Assembly: GCA_020650975.1 (NCBI GenBank)
Contig: JAIPMN010000029.1
Coordinates: forward strand, 1 to 50,404
Length of the DNA: 50,404 nucleotides
Direction: 5' to 3'
Source: Apostichopus californicus
Taxonomy: Eukaryota; Echinodermata; Holothuroidea; Aspidochirotida; Stichopodidae
How positions within the stretch are numbered: the first letter of the stretch is position 1; every line of letters starts with the position of its first letter. Both the position numbers and the translations under genes were made by a program. This document shows positions 12,674 through 26,800 of this stretch, in pieces. The notes under the pieces are model-generated. The model did no database searches, was not told where the DNA came from, and saw only the letters and a list, made by a program, of their open reading frames with translations.

Positions 12674-14904
12674 GTAAGTAATTAGAAGAAGAAAAACAAA
12701 AAATTAGTGCAAACTTGACTACATTGTAATGTATGTTCTTGGTCTTTGTAATATCTATGATTTACAGTACTTTCTTGTGGATGTAATTTAAAGAGAAAAT
12801 ATTAAGCCCTCCTTGCAATCAATATTTTTTCCAGAATGTTTGAGATTAGGGTAATAAAACGGTATATCCCAATGGTCAATAAGTTCCTAACAGAGGGGCA
12901 TGCTCATGTGAGGTTACAGGTATAGTTCTGTTCAATTGAGTAATTTACACAATTGTGCAAATTATTTTAGTTGACATTATGGTAGGGTGTGAAATAGACT
13001 CGTTGCATATTCAAAGACCACATGCATACAGTATATTTAGTGCACATTTTTTTTCATTATAGATCCACCTAGAATCTGGGTTCTCTTTCATGTACCACAA
13101 CTAGAAAATTCAACCAGACTGAAAGCAAAGGTCAAAATTTTCAAGAAAACTGAAAGTCCAATATAGTTTAATAGATTTGTATTTTTAAATGAAAATCTTT
13201 ACATGTTTCCAATTAAGTATCTGGGTTCTCTCCAACATACCACAACTAGCAAATTCAGCCACAAACTGTATACCAAAGACTGAAAAGTAAAGGTCAAAAT
13301 TTTCAAGAAAACTGAAAGTCCACATATAGTTTAATTGTGTATTTTAAACCTAAAATCTTTACATGTTTTCAATTAAGGATCAGGTTAGTTCTAGTACCTA
13401 TCTCAATTGTAAATGATTAATGGAGTTTCTGGATGGTTTTTTTGTTTTAATGTTAGTTTTTTCTTTCTTTACAATTACTTTGCAAACATATCTTTGACTC
13501 TACCAAGAGAAACAAACACATGATGGAAAAGATTATAATTAAGGGAACCTGTTTCAACCAGCATGAGTGAGAGGAAACCTACTGCCCTCTCGCATCCTCC
13601 TACGGTCCTACCCCCCCCCCCCCCAGTTAGTTTTAATCCATCTTATTTCTGGTAAAGATCGTTTGTACAAGTCTGGCCAAAAAAATAAAAAAGACATAAA
13701 AAAAATTATACATAAAAAGCAGACCACGCTTTTTTTTAATATTTTTTTTTTAACAAATCTTCTGATTAATATTCTCTTTACAGATGAAGATCGTGTACCA
13801 CCTTGTCCCACTGAATGTCGTATTAGAGGAAAGTTTAGTAATAAAGGGTTAGAAGAAAGTTGGTTTGTCACCCCGCCACCCTGTTTTACTGCCAGTGGTC
13901 ACACACACGAACATTTAGCAACCAGTCCTATGGAAGATCTATTAATAGAGCATCCGAGTATGTCTGTATATGTTGGAAAAGTTAAAAACCAGGAGAATAG
14001 AACGCCAAGGCGAAAAGCTCAACGACCAAAGCAAGTTAGAAACAACCAAGTAACAAAACGGTAAGTGGCTGACTTCAAGGTTTGTTGGTCTCAAAATTTG
14101 ATGATGTTAGGAAAAGTGTGTTTAGGAGTGTTGTATCAATGATGCAAAAATGAACTAGATAAGCATGGGAGGTTCATAGATTTCATCATTATTTCATAGA
14201 ATAATACCAAAATAACACCACTCACTCAGTGCTACACACTAATTGCAGCAAATAAATTTTAAATGCATTCAAAACATCAAATCATTGCATTAACTCAATA
14301 TAACATCTATACCCTTCTGGGTTTTTCAGTTTATCAATAAACATCAAATGGCTATAACTTAAGTCGTACCTGATTTTGATAAATTTCTTGTATAAAAGCA
14401 TAAATTTCTGAAGTCGTGTGGTACCATGTATACCTTCGCTATGTGCGTCGTCCCCAGGCTGCGATGATATCTTGACAAATATCTTTCGTCACAAAGAAAA
14501 ATTTGCCTGATAGGCATCTTCTCTACTTTCCTTCCTACCAGTCCGATCAATTCTTCTAAGAGCCCCCATTCATTTTCCCCGATCCTTTTCGTGTCGTATG
14601 AAACGATTCTGTTCAGGATAAATTATTCTTCGTTCTCAGCTGCCACAACCTGAGAGTACGGCAGACGGCAGGCAGACCGTCCCAGCGTGCGGCTGCGGTA
14701 GCAGCCCGTCTCGGAATCCAGCAGACTTCTCAGTTTTCTATAGAACAGGTCGATAAGGCCAGGAAATCTCAACGGAAGCTCTTGAGCCGTAACAAGCTGG
14801 AGAGACAGAATAAAGTAGTACATCAACAGAGTTTAGGAACCAAGCGCCGCCATCATCGAAACATGGTCAACAATTCGCCAGCTTTTACCAAGCAGCCACG
14901 ATAA
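12490..14904 (+). CDS. TP53INP: Tumor protein p53-inducible nuclear protein (TP53INP1/2) homologue, complete
   Basis: Three coding exons (12490-12673, 13784-14060, 14640-14904) join with matching phases 1 and 2 to give 241 residues, close to human TP53INP1. All introns are GT-AG. The N-terminus MLSSLSEYFFG is followed by a Glu/Gln-rich stretch and DEDDWVLVDV (residues 51-60), whose W55-V58 forms an LC3-interacting WxxV motif. Residues 86-97 (ESWFVTPPPCFT) and 109-124 (SPMEDLLIEHPSMSVY) are the hallmark conserved blocks of the family. The C-terminus is basic, with LSRNKLERQNK matching the conserved C-terminal helix. Family members shuttle between nucleus and autophagosomes, bind Atg8/LC3 proteins and promote autophagy and p53-dependent transcription. 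Vertebrates have two paralogues; this looks like the pre-duplication gene. Confidence 0.93.
13072..13380. repeat. Tandem duplication in TP53INP intron 1
   Basis: Two ~150-bp units share ATCTGGGTTCTCT, ACCACAACTAG and AGGTCAAAATTTTCAAGAAA (about 13072-13217 and 13218-13380). The second unit has an extra ~15 bp (ACAAACTGTATACCA). Together they fill much of intron 1. No coding potential. Confidence 0.8.
13784..14060 (+). CDS. TP53INP: TP53INP homologue coding exon 2
   Basis: Acceptor TTTACAG|AT and donor CG|GTAAGT. It encodes Asn62 to Lys153 plus two bases of the next codon, including ESWFVTPPPCFT and the SPMEDLLIEHPSMSVY block, the most conserved part of the family. Confidence 0.93.
14640..14904 (+). 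CDS. TP53INP: TP53INP homologue coding exon 3
   Basis: Acceptor TTCTCAG|C; stop TAA at 14902-14904. It encodes the Arg/Lys/Gln-rich C-terminus with LSRNKLERQNK, and extends past that motif with a basic tail ending TKQPR. The exon is clearly GC-richer than its flanks. Confidence 0.85.
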
Positions 14905-17900
14905 CAGCTTTGTATCGAGTGTGACTGTTGTGTGTGTGTGCGTGCGTTTGAATGGGTGTTGTTGATGATGATGATGATAATTAGACATACGTGGTGAATA
15001 TTTGAATTAATTTTTAGAAAACTGAATGCGAATGTTAAATGTGTTACCTTTTTACCAGCAATGTGCTTAAATAATAATCTGATGTGGCAAAAAACTCTGA
15101 AAAAAACATTTTGTTTTTTGTTTAAAATGATGAAACTTTGCAAATATTTAACTTAAAAAATAAAACAAACACTTGAGTTTAAAACCATTTTACCTTCTTA
15201 GTTTTAAAGTTACCATATTTTAACCTTACTATACACACTGGGCCATTCTTTTCTTGGTAAAGAAAGCAATATTTATCTATGGATCTGTATTCCTTTAGAT
15301 CTAGAATATATAATTTCTCTTAACTTATCAAATCTTTTTAAGAGTAAAAATTGGAAATTAATGGAAATATAACAAACTTCTTAATTTTAACTATAACTGG
15401 TATTCATATCATTCCTGGGCATACCTAGAGCTTCCACCATCAGATAAATATAAATTGTGGATAAGTCAGTCATTCAAACTAAACCTACATACTGCTTGTA
15501 ATTTTTACCTTTTTTTTCCGTCTTTTTTTAATTAGATATATATAGTGTTTTGTCTCAAATAAACTTAAGGAAAGCTACAGGTTAAAACAGAACTGAGTTT
15601 AAAATTGTGATGTCTTTAGAGTATGTCTGCCATTTTGTAGCAATTTCAGTATTACGTTAGCAGGTTACTACCACTTGTGATGTAAAGGAGGACAAGAGAT
15701 AACTTGGCATAAAAAATTAAAAATTCAATTATAAAAAAAACTTAGACCACTAACTTTGTTTCAAAAGAGGATTGGGGAGAAATCCCTCTATATGATGCTA
15801 TATATAAAATATAAAATTTAAAAAAACAATAAAGCAAATGTTAATATTCTGTAACTGGTTTTGAGGGGCAAAATTAAAACTTCCTATTGTGTACTGACTT
15901 AAGGTCTGGGTTTGTAGTGTTCTAATATTCTTATATTTTTTGGTTTCTACCTTTGTTTCTGCCATATAACATAATATATAATCAAAGTTAAACCTTAATG
16001 TGGTATTCATTTAAAGTAGTTGCATGTTCTATTAATTGCAGTAACATTAGAAGCCATCGTGTGGTTGAGGGAAGGGAAGGGCGGGAATTGGATTTTGTCC
16101 CTTAGCACCTTAAAATTGTGCCTTTCATGTATGGTGAGCAACTCTTGTCAGATAATTTTGTATTATTTTGAATCCCTGCCAAGGGTAAAGTGCTACAAAG
16201 TAAACGTCATATTTAATGCATAAATTTTGAATGCTGCAACAATTGAAAGCAATACTCGGTATTAAAAATTGAAGACAACTTCCACGTTTTATAAAAAATG
16301 TACAGCAACAAATGGTGGTGCTCTTGTCTGTAGGTCCAAACCATTTCGAAGAAATTTATTTGTCATAAAAAACAGCTGAAAAAAGAAAAGAATGTCCTCT
16401 TCCATTGACTGGCGATCTAACTTTCGAATAACAGACTTACTATGTATAGAAGACACTTATTTGGCAGAGTAGTGACAGGATTTATTTCTCAAGTGAAAAA
16501 TACTGTTGCCCTCATCTGCTTATACCCCACCCCCCTCCTCCCCTCACTCCCATTTTCATATCAAATCTGCGGTTACGGTTTATCAAATTTAGTTTTATGT
16601 ATAGAGTTTTATGTGTACCTTCATGTTACATTGTATACCATTGCAGCATTTGCATTTATGTAGCTTGCACAGCATCACAAGTTGTCTTGTCGGGCTAGGA
16701 CAGTAATTAAAGAAGCGTTCAGGCTTTTAAAGTAAATTTCCCGAACCATGCAAAGGGGCATCAGGTAAAAAAAATATATCAACCTATTTCCTCCTTGACA
16801 AAAATCCATCGAAATTTGTGACAGACATAAAAAAAAAGGACAGATGCAAGGTATTTTAAAGTTCATCTTTGTAGGTCCTATAAGAATTGGAAAAAAATTG
16901 AGCTGCTTTCCACATTTTCTCACAAATACCAAAATTGGAGATAAAGTGATGGATGGGTTATAGCATTTTGAGAATTTCACGTAGAAATGTGACAAACTGC
17001 CATGTCATTCGGGACTTTATATCAACAATCTACCCTAAGATGGATGTTAATCGACAGATTTATACTGACCATGACCTACGTAGGCACTAGTCAGCAACAA
17101 CCAAAACAGTATCCTCGACTTATAACATTGTCAATGACTCAAACTGTTAAAGACTGCTTAAAAATTATTAATTACAAATTATAAACATCTATTTTTCCAT
17201 TCCCATCACCATGGTTGTTACACCTGTGATAGATTTATATTAATGTACTATAAAACAAAGAAAAGAAAAAATTTATTTGGAATTGTTGTTTAATACGTTA
17301 CAACTAATGTAGTGTAGATAGTGTATAGCTTAAATATATAGTTCAAAAGTCACATGAAAATGTAAATATTTGTCAGAAATTCACAGAAATAGTATATATT
17401 CCATATTTAAAAAAAAAAAACTGTTTAGTTCTTTATTTTCATTTCTTAACTTCTTTAAACATCGGGAAGCAAGCTCCGTTTAGAGCTTTTGATGTCATGC
17501 GATGTCACGTTTTTGTTATTTCTTTGGCTTTTTTTCGTTTTTCTTTCGTTTTTCTGCGTAGCCTTTGTGTGTTTGGTTTTTTGTTGTTGAATATTTTACA
17601 TTATTTAAATTATTTGTCTTCACTAGTAGATAAAAACCAAGATATTTCTTCATATTCATTAATTTCATTTTTCCTTCTTTGAAAAAATGTCCTCTTTTCC
17701 ATGGGGGAAAGATTGAGGAAATGCATTGCAACTAAAAGGAAGTGGCATTTCAATTGAATGAATTCAGACAGAATATACAACAGAAAAAGAGCTTCAATTT
17801 TTTTATAAAGTACGAATAATTGAGAGAAGTCCACTGAGACACTGGTCACCTTATTGGTCACCTTATTTGTCACCTTATTCATATCTTTGATCCCAAAGAA

Positions 17901-20631
17901 TAGGAAATCTTCTTTGTGAATGGGAATGCATTTTTCCTCGGATATATATCATTAAAGTTATGCCTGTGAAAACGTGACATGCACTGTATGATGAATATTC
18001 ATGTTTTATTCAAATTAATCTGCATAATCTATAACTTGCACACTTTCAGTATGTCTAAGTATGTATAACTCATCCATATAATAATTAACACATCAATGAC
18101 AGCTTATCTTTCAAAACCAAAATATACTATATCGACACGTATACTTCGGGTATCCGATATACTACTTTCATAAGAAGGTGCTTCTGCAAAAATGATTGTA
18201 TATACATTATTTTTGGTTCTTCAAAACTGTTTTCTTCAGATAATGAGAAGGGTTTGTAACATTCTAAACAATTTTTAAACTTTCTATGAATATGAAGACT
18301 GCTTTCAATGTAATACATTTTATCCTTTGGATGATATGGATTTTCTTGTTGGGTTATCCAAGCAGGAATTTTTGGCCTCCCAAACAAATATTTCTCAAGA
18401 TGAATCCAAAATTGTCTGAGAATGAATGCCATCCGCAAAGGGTAGCTTGGTTTCCTGACTTCATGTTTAGTCACATTGAATGGTGTGAATGCCTTACAGC
18501 ATGTTTCTATGTATCTTATATCAAAACTGTTAATGACGGACAGATTAAACTTCGTCTCTTTATTCTACAAGTTTACTGCTGTAAAATCTGTAGGAAAATA
18601 CTTTCAATTTTAAAACACAATGAACACAACTGATTTCAGGGAAACCTAAGATCATTGTTATAAACCCTGTTTGGACAACCACTGGGGCCTGCAAGGAATT
18701 CATCCACATTTGGAATGTGTTTAATATCTCACCTGAATTTCAAAAAAAAAAGAAAAAATTGGTAGAAAACCTCCCTCAAACTATATATCTTTAATACAGA
18801 TTACCTCATAGTTGTGGTTATGAGTCCTGTGTGTGTTTGTGTCTTCGTTTGAATATGTTATTTCAGCTTTAAATTTCTGTGTGACTCATGCACACAAATA
18901 TTTTAAAAATATAAAAAAAATATGAAAAAAAAGGGAAAGAAAAGGGAAAAAAATTAGTGGGTTTGATTAGTTTGGGTTATTGGTGAACTTTAGGTATTGT
19001 GTTAGTGTTTCAGGAAACTGAAGTTTGGGAATATCAGCTAACTTATTGCAAAGCTAATTTTGATGACTTTGTAATGTTTTGTTTTCTCTGCATGGCTTGG
19101 GTGTGGTCTTTTTAGAATACTAATTAGTAAGAATACAATTACTGGTAGTTGTCTTTTCTTGAATTTCAAGCAATACTAAAGTCTTGTATGAACATGATGA
19201 GAATCGAAGGCACAAAGCTAAACGATATTATTGCTAACAGTGGATATGATACTGTTCCACAATAATAACATGCACAGGAGTGGATTGCAAAACAATTGAC
19301 GCCCCGCTTTCTCAATGATAATTGAAGTGACTAAGAATCGTTTGAAAATTTACAAAACAAAGATCTCACAGTAAGAGCAAATGAACTTGACAATGGATGT
19401 AATTATTTCCAATAGCTGAGTTGTCTCGATAATTAACAATGGTGTCAAGTATGGTATAACATAACATATATGATGCATAAATATTTTAAAATTTACCCAG
19501 TTTAGTCACCCAGGAGATATTTAAAGTAAGTTAATTGTTTCAGAGCTGTTGCACAGAGTAAACTTTTGACCCAAAGTTCCAAACTATTTTGATCAGGGGT
19601 GATAAAGTCAGACATTCTCGGCTGTATCACCCACTCCCCCCTGACGTACCTAATTTCTGATTAATGTGTAAAACAATCTCATCGTTTTGCCTTCTGGTGT
19701 ATCTCCGTACAATGAAAGAGTCTTTACAGGATTCTATAGCCACCAATGTTCATGCAGTGATGATGCTGGTAGTATGTATGTATGGTGTGGTGAGATTTAA
19801 CAAAAGTATTAACTTGTTTGGTATGAGAATGTTCAGCAAAATAATAATAAAAAGATGGAAACATCATTCTCTCTGTTGCCAATTATTGTCATTTCTTGCA
19901 TTGCTTCTTATTTTTTTTCAATAATCGTAATTTTTCTTATTATTACTTTTTTTATTCAAGGATGAACTATAAATTTAATTATATCTAGTCATTTCTGTCA
20001 GAAGTGATTATTCATTTTGACAATATAGTTAATATCAGTGGTAGAAGAATCAAGTTCAAGTATTTGACATGTGTCATGTAGTCTTGTATTATTACTGACA
20101 GAATGACCTAGCTTAATCAGTTACTGATGGAAATGGTTGTGTTGAGATGTATGTTCTGTTTGGTGGGGAGGGGGACAGACAGAGGCAACAACTTTGATTA
20201 TATTTGAATAAAGAGTACACCATCCAAACCAGCAGTACCATTGTGTGACACTGTACAAACCTGCATAGTTTCAATACATTCAAACTAAATAAATTCACAA
20301 GAATTGTGTGATTAGGGCATTTTTCACATTTTCTCAGTTGTGAAAATGCCACAATTATTGAAAATTGAAGCGCTGTCAGTATAAGGAAAAGTAAAAAAAC
20401 AAATTACAACCCATTGTCCATTTTAGACTTTTGGCAAAGGTTTTGATGAAAAGCAGAGTCATTGAGCTTAATACTGATAGTTTTAGAGACAGAAATCTAA
20501 CTATCGGCCTCTTCATTATACATCTGACCAACCCTTTCCATCCAAAACTGGAAGTAACTTTGCAACAAGATGTATCAACCGATGTAATGGGGAATAGTTT
20601 ACAATACCTGGGAGAGATGATTGCAAAATCG
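14905..20631. other. Spacer between convergent TP53INP and BtpA-family genes
   Basis: AT-rich sequence with poly-A and poly-T runs and a short (GT)n stretch near 14930. It should contain the TP53INP 3'UTR (AATAAA occurs near 15158 and 15557) and the 3'UTR of the opposing gene. Overlapping open frames on both strands at 18127-18633 (115 codons each) show no recognised domain. No gene is called. Confidence 0.5.
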
Positions 20632-20819
20632 TCACCGTAAACTTCTTACGGTTCTGACAAGTTCTTCCACCTGCTCTGGTACTATTTCGTTGCTCCACAG
20701 ACCGTCGCGTTTGAAGTGTGAGCCGACGATGAGAGCGTTGGCAGAGATGAAATTGCTGACATTCTGCGAGGTCACACCAGAACCGACCAAGACCGGAATC
20801 TTCACGCTCCGTAGAACAT
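20632..20819 (-). CDS. BtpA-family gene, last coding exon
   Basis: Acceptor TTTGTCAG|AT; stop TGA at 20632-20634. It encodes the C-terminal barrel strands with VLVGSGVT, ANALIVGSHFK and a final helix ending VRSLR. Confidence 0.93.
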
Positions 20820-23800
20820 CTGACAAAGAAAATGAACAAATTAGGTCTCCACTTTGAAGATCAGGTGTCAAGAGAAATGCATTTGGGTCAAATTCCTCAT
20901 TCCGTGATAACTCCGAAATTAATTAAAACTTTCAAAGCTGCATTTTCTGAGTTTGAAGGAAACTCAGTATAACAAACTCAGTATTTTGTGTCATGTAGTT
21001 TTATACTCACTGTGTATTGGAATTTGAAGCAAACTAGAAATGGTGAACATGCACATATGTGACCAAAGTACCTACTTGCTGTGTTCTGACATAGAACTCA
21101 GTATTTTGTGTAATGTAGTTATATACTTGTTGTGTATTGGAATTTAATACAAACTAGAAACATTGGGGATCTGTGCATATGTGACCAAAGTACCAATTGC
21201 TGCGTACTGACATAGAACTCAGAACTGATGAAGTGGAGAAAATATAAAAGATACAATGCAATATAAATGTATTCGTCTCTCAACTTTAGAGTTAACTGGA
21301 AGAGAGTGAGAAAGTGCGGGGGGGGATAACGACTAACTGACAAAGTAACATTGGTTTTTGTCCCTTCTGTTACTGTTACTTGTCATTTAGCCTTTGAAGA
21401 AGATCCTGCTAGGATCGAAACGTCAGGCCAACTTACTTTTACACATTCTCCTACACATTCTCCTACACAGGCTCTCTAGTGGATAAGCAGTTTGCTAACA
21501 GTTTTATTTTATTTTTATTTTAAAGTAACATTGTCAATCCTTGAAAGATATATTTTATATGATCTAACACTGGCATCATTCACAGTGTAATAGATGAAAT
21601 AAACTGAGCAAAAATCATGAATTGTGTAAAATACCAAACACAGTGAAACAAACCTAAGGACATTTTTTGTCCATTGAATAAATCTGACAAAGTACATACC
21701 TTCTAGATCCCTCTTTTCCACAGGACTACCTGTTTCTGTTCCAGTCACAATGGCTCCATCGCTGCCGAAAAATTCTGCTGCACGAGCAACTTCTGACACG
21801 CTCAAGTCAGATGTAATTGCATGCGAACTATGAAGAAGGAGAAATAACATTTTTCCACTTAATATACATTTGACTCCAAACGTCAGGAAACGATAACCAT
21901 AAATGTGACTACTAGCATGATTGAAAATTTTAGGGCACATTCTATACTCAAATGACTTGATAATGTAGTTGGCTCAAATACTGTTTTAGTAAATAATTTG
22001 TCTGCTTTTTAGAATCTTCCAATAATATGAATGATAAAATCATACCCTGTCCTGTTTATGTACCCATGAATTTCGGTATTTATAGAAATTATATCAGCGC
22101 AAAATGAGACGTTTCACCTAAATTTGTTGTAACTATTCTTTCGGATACACAGTAGACTGCTCAAAGATCATTAACCGAGATCGTGTGTCCTATCTCTTCC
22201 CTTCCGAAGTGATTCTCACTTGACGTAATACCGTATTGACCAAACGGTTTACAGTCTCGTAGAATGGCGAAAGGACTGAGAGTGGTGGATCAAGGTCGTT
22301 GGTTTTTCGTGCCAACAAACTACCTTGGTTCACTTTTCTTCCAAAGTACACTAAATTTGAGCCTGTTGCAATGAATATCACAATGGCTCCAGAATATCCA
22401 CATGAGATGTAAAATGCATGTGTGTATGTATACCTCAGTGCTGCCATAACCCACAGGGACTTACATTCATATATATAAATTGATACCAAGTTGGTCTCAA
22501 ACCTGAGCTGTGTTTCAGGCGTGGTTTGACACTACCTATGGATATGAAGAGGCCTGGAATAAGAATTAATGAAAAGGAAACAAAAACAGGTGGCAACAAA
22601 AAGATGCCACTTTTGATGGCCCATATTTTTGGTTGAACTTTTCTAGGTCAGTCACTACTACGGTCAGTCATGTGATAGGATTTTAATTTGTCCCTGCACA
22701 CCTTTAGGAGTGTTAGCTCAGTGGTTAACGCCGATGCCTTTCAATCATAAGGTCCCGAGTTCGAGTCACTCCAAGATTAATGTGTGTTGTCCAGTTACAG
22801 AGTTGTTGACAAATGACAATTCATAATCATGGACATTAAATATGAATCTAAGAGACTGACTTCGGTCAGCTTGCAGCTTTGATAAGCCAATGATGGCTTC
22901 TTTGAGAGTTCCTGCTTGCAAGAGGATCTAAAATACATACATAGAAATACATACATACCTGTGTTTCTTCTTTATGTCCGTGTATATCAGGATATCCTCT
23001 GCTTGGATGCTTTTTCTGTACCTCAGTAGCTCTCCTGCACACGCATTCAAGAGGCCTTCATCTGCTATGTGACTGAAAACAAATCCTTCTGCTCGTACGA
23101 ACTCCAAACCTGATGGAAAAAAAAAATGCTGTTAAACAGACTTTCTTTTTTCCAGAATGTAAATTGTTCACATTCGGGATCACTTCGACTTGCTCAAAAG
23201 ATGATCATAGCAGTTTATCAGCAAAAATCATTAATTGTGACACAACTTTCAAGGAATTCTCTCTTCATACTCTTGGGGGGACCTGTTGGGGTAAGAGTGG
23301 GGATGAAGGTTGGGAGAAAGAGGGGTTATATGATGCTAGCTACTAAGTTACAAACAATGGTTTTCGTTTCATGCCTCGAGCAATAGAATGATATAAATTT
23401 AACACCTATGACCCCTAATGCACTACATAATAATACAAGCATTGTCCAGAATCTTCAGCACACCCCAATTCACAACGTAACGATGTCAAGAATACTTTTT
23501 GTCTGTGAATTAACTACTGATTCGTAAGTACTGCGATAAGTTAAACAATTTATCTCACTGCTGAAAGGAGACATCACCGTTCTATGAACGACCGGCTGAA
23601 TATTACAACGTTTAGTATGAATCTCGGGGAGGAGGAAAGGAAAGTACAGTACTTAGTGAGCTGATTATGAAATGAGCTTTTACAGCTTTTTCTCTTGTTA
23701 TACATTAAATATATACAGAAATTCCTGACTTGAATTTGTTTTGTTTCTAAGTAATCCATACTTTTTTCTAAGTGATCTTTCTAAGTAATCTTTCTAAGTA

Positions 23801-26800
23801 ATCTTTCTAAGTAATCTTTCTAAGTAACTTTTCTAAGTGAACCATAAAGTGATCCATCCAATAGGGAGTGTTAGCTCAGTGGTTAATGCCGGTGCCTTTT
23901 AATCATAAGGTCCCCAGTTCGAGTCACTCCAAGATTAATGTATGTCGTCCAGTTACAGAGTTGTTGACAATTGACAATTCATAATCATGGACGTTAAAAT
24001 ATGAATCTAAGAGACTGACTTCGGTCAGCTTGCGGCTTTAATAAGCCAATGATGGCTTCTTCGCGAGTTCCTGCTTGCAGGAGGATCTAAAATACATACA
24101 TACATACATACATACATACATACATACATACATACATACATACACGCATACAAACGCAGATACATACATATACTTCTACAGATGAACTAACAAAACAATT
24201 CAGGGAAAACCACAGAATGGTAATGTATATGGCTGAAGGTTGCCAGTAATAATTGGCAATACTGATATCACCAGCTTTTAACATGAACAGACTGATACAA
24301 TATTTTTGTTGTACCAGCAACTTTCTATCAAACATGATATCGTACACGAGAACTGACAGTTCTATAGAAGTATTACATTGCATCACTCCGCCTTTATTTT
24401 TTGTTCAGTTCAACCTTGAACTTTTGCTTTTAAGTGGCTGCTTGTAGCCTTGTACAGTAATATTGATATCAGCATCTATCGAAATAACACGAGAGATGAT
24501 GTAAAAGCTTGTTACATTAGTTTCAACTTGAATACTTCAAGAACGTCCTCTTCTTTTTGCAACAGTAACACCAACATGATCTTGGCTAAAACCCAATTAC
24601 ACAGCAGATGAACCTAGGATTAACCTACAATCAGGGGAATTTAAGTTTTTAATGTAATCATCATCTAATTAGAGTTAGTAACCTACTAATACCAGTTCTC
24701 ACAGCACTCACTGTTTAAAAATTTGCATTTGAGACATGCATTAATAGCAAGGAATATAAAGAAAATCACCTGGCAAAATAATTCCAAGATTTGCAAGTAA
24801 AATCATAAGCCCATATAAAAAAGCAATCGTCTTCTAAGACATCATACACAGAAAAAACAGAAAAATTAGTTACTGTGGATAAGGGTAAAAGAGAGATGGA
24901 GGATGGAGAAAGGGGGGGGGGTGAAGGGGAGATATGCCAGAGATGAGAGAATAGGGATGTATGGTAAACTACATGCCGTCATTACCAGCAGCTTGAGCTA
25001 TAGCGATGGCAACATTGTTCGCAGCAGACAGCACCTGTATACCGCAAGGAAGATGAGGTGAAGAGCGTTTGACATTGTAAGCGATGGCTGCCATTCCTGC
25101 TGTGATTTCTGGTCCGATCTTGTGTGGAGGCAGGTAGGGAAGGTCATGCATATTTTCAAGCATTATTGCATCCTGAAATACAAAGAAAACCAATACCAGG
25201 CATTTATAGATATATGCTGGAAAATAGAACTATTTTAATACTGTGCACTTGCTATCACATTTATCCCTTTTAAAGCAATAATATAGTTGAAGTCATTTTG
25301 AAATGTAGAAAGCAAGACCTAACCATTCTTAAAGTGTGATGTCACTTAGCATGGATGCAAGCAGACTGTTACAAAATATCTTTTACACATAGTGTAAGTG
25401 ATGATGGGTTCGATGTTTATGACCTTTGACATTGTATCATTATAATGATATGTATGGGATATCATGTGCTGACACCTGACTACACTAGAAGTAACTGGAG
25501 ACGACACTCTGTTGGCTCTAATAACGTTTGACGAGACCCTTGTCCTAAAATTGGATCCAAGCCCAAAATTAGCCCTGGGTTCAGACGTTGCTACTGCATA
25601 TCAGTGATATTTATTGCTGTTATTTAGCAGTGCTGTACATAAGGAAGCAAATACTCACATGTATATTGAAGCTATTCTGACATATAGTATATACTTAGCA
25701 TATAGAACACAAACCCAGCATTATGACTCAGCAGATCTGCATGCATATATGTATCTTCGGTCTTCTGGGTACCAGAAAAGCACCACTGGAGTCTCCACCT
25801 AACTTCAACTTAAACATATTTCCTATGTATAGTAAAACCATATGACTGCATAGACAACAATGTGTGGCTAAATCTTGACAGTGAATCATACCATATTAAT
25901 ATAACCCCCCAGTTTCTTTCTTCTGATGGGATTACACATGAGGTTGGTAAGGAGTTACTTAACTCAGTCTGTCCCTACCATACTGTCATCAATGCATAAT
26001 ACCATGAATATTCAGTACTTTGCTCTCAAAATGCACCCAGATGGGACAATTTTTTCTATACTGTAGTGTCAAGTCCCGCTTCAGAGCACTCATTTTGTCA
26101 GTACGAGCAGTATGAATATCATGTGTCTATCAGATCAAGGTTAGGAACTGTTTGTACTGACAATACCAGTGCTTTGAGAGCATGATATTGGAGTACAGTG
26201 TAGATAGGTATTAGCATTAGGAAATTGTCCCAACTGGCCCTCAAAATGCTCCACTACTCACTCACCATACTGTGTTCTTCTATACCACCCTAGGATCAGT
26301 GAAGCAGCTAATCTCTATTCAAGATAAAATACCTTAAATTGATTTATGTCTGAAAAGCTAGCCAGCCAAAATTTTTGAGGATGAATCATTGGATAATTCC
26401 CTAGGCCAAGTTTGAAAGTTTAAATCTCCTAGCATGCATCCTGGTCTATGTCTATACAAACAGGAAAACTAAATAGGATTAAGGGAGAAAACTCAAACCT
26501 AACAAGCTCAACAATATTTGCTCCCACAGCAGTTTGCCTCCAGCTGCTAATTAGGATATAAAATCTTTTCCATTAGATCACAGAGTGTGTTGCACCATCA
26601 TATGCAATTTACTATACACTGCAGTACTGTTCATAGGCCACAGTATTAAACCTGGACAGAATATTAAAAGAAGTACCACATCTTTGAGAAAATCCCTTAA
26701 TAATCGTCACCCCCTCCCCACCGTCTTATCTTGTTCTTTAACATGTATCATCTCATTTTTTTTTATCTCTAATACAAAAGGCTTCTTCTTTGCACCACTT

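Noticed and set aside
18127-18633. Overlapping 115-codon frames on opposite strands
   Set aside because: No known motif, no good flanking splice sites, and both strands cannot easily be coding. It could be a decayed transposon fragment, but this cannot be supported.
20516-20839. 107-codon minus-strand frame overlapping the last BtpA-family exon
   Set aside because: It is in a different frame from the conserved one, which alone carries VLVGSGVT and GSHFK and joins exon 5 in phase.
22707-22775. A possible tRNA gene (also at 23865-23933)
   Set aside because: The heads pair as acceptor stems and have A- and B-boxes, but the anticodon arm is irregular and both are joined to the same non-tRNA body and ATAC tail. 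They are SINE heads.
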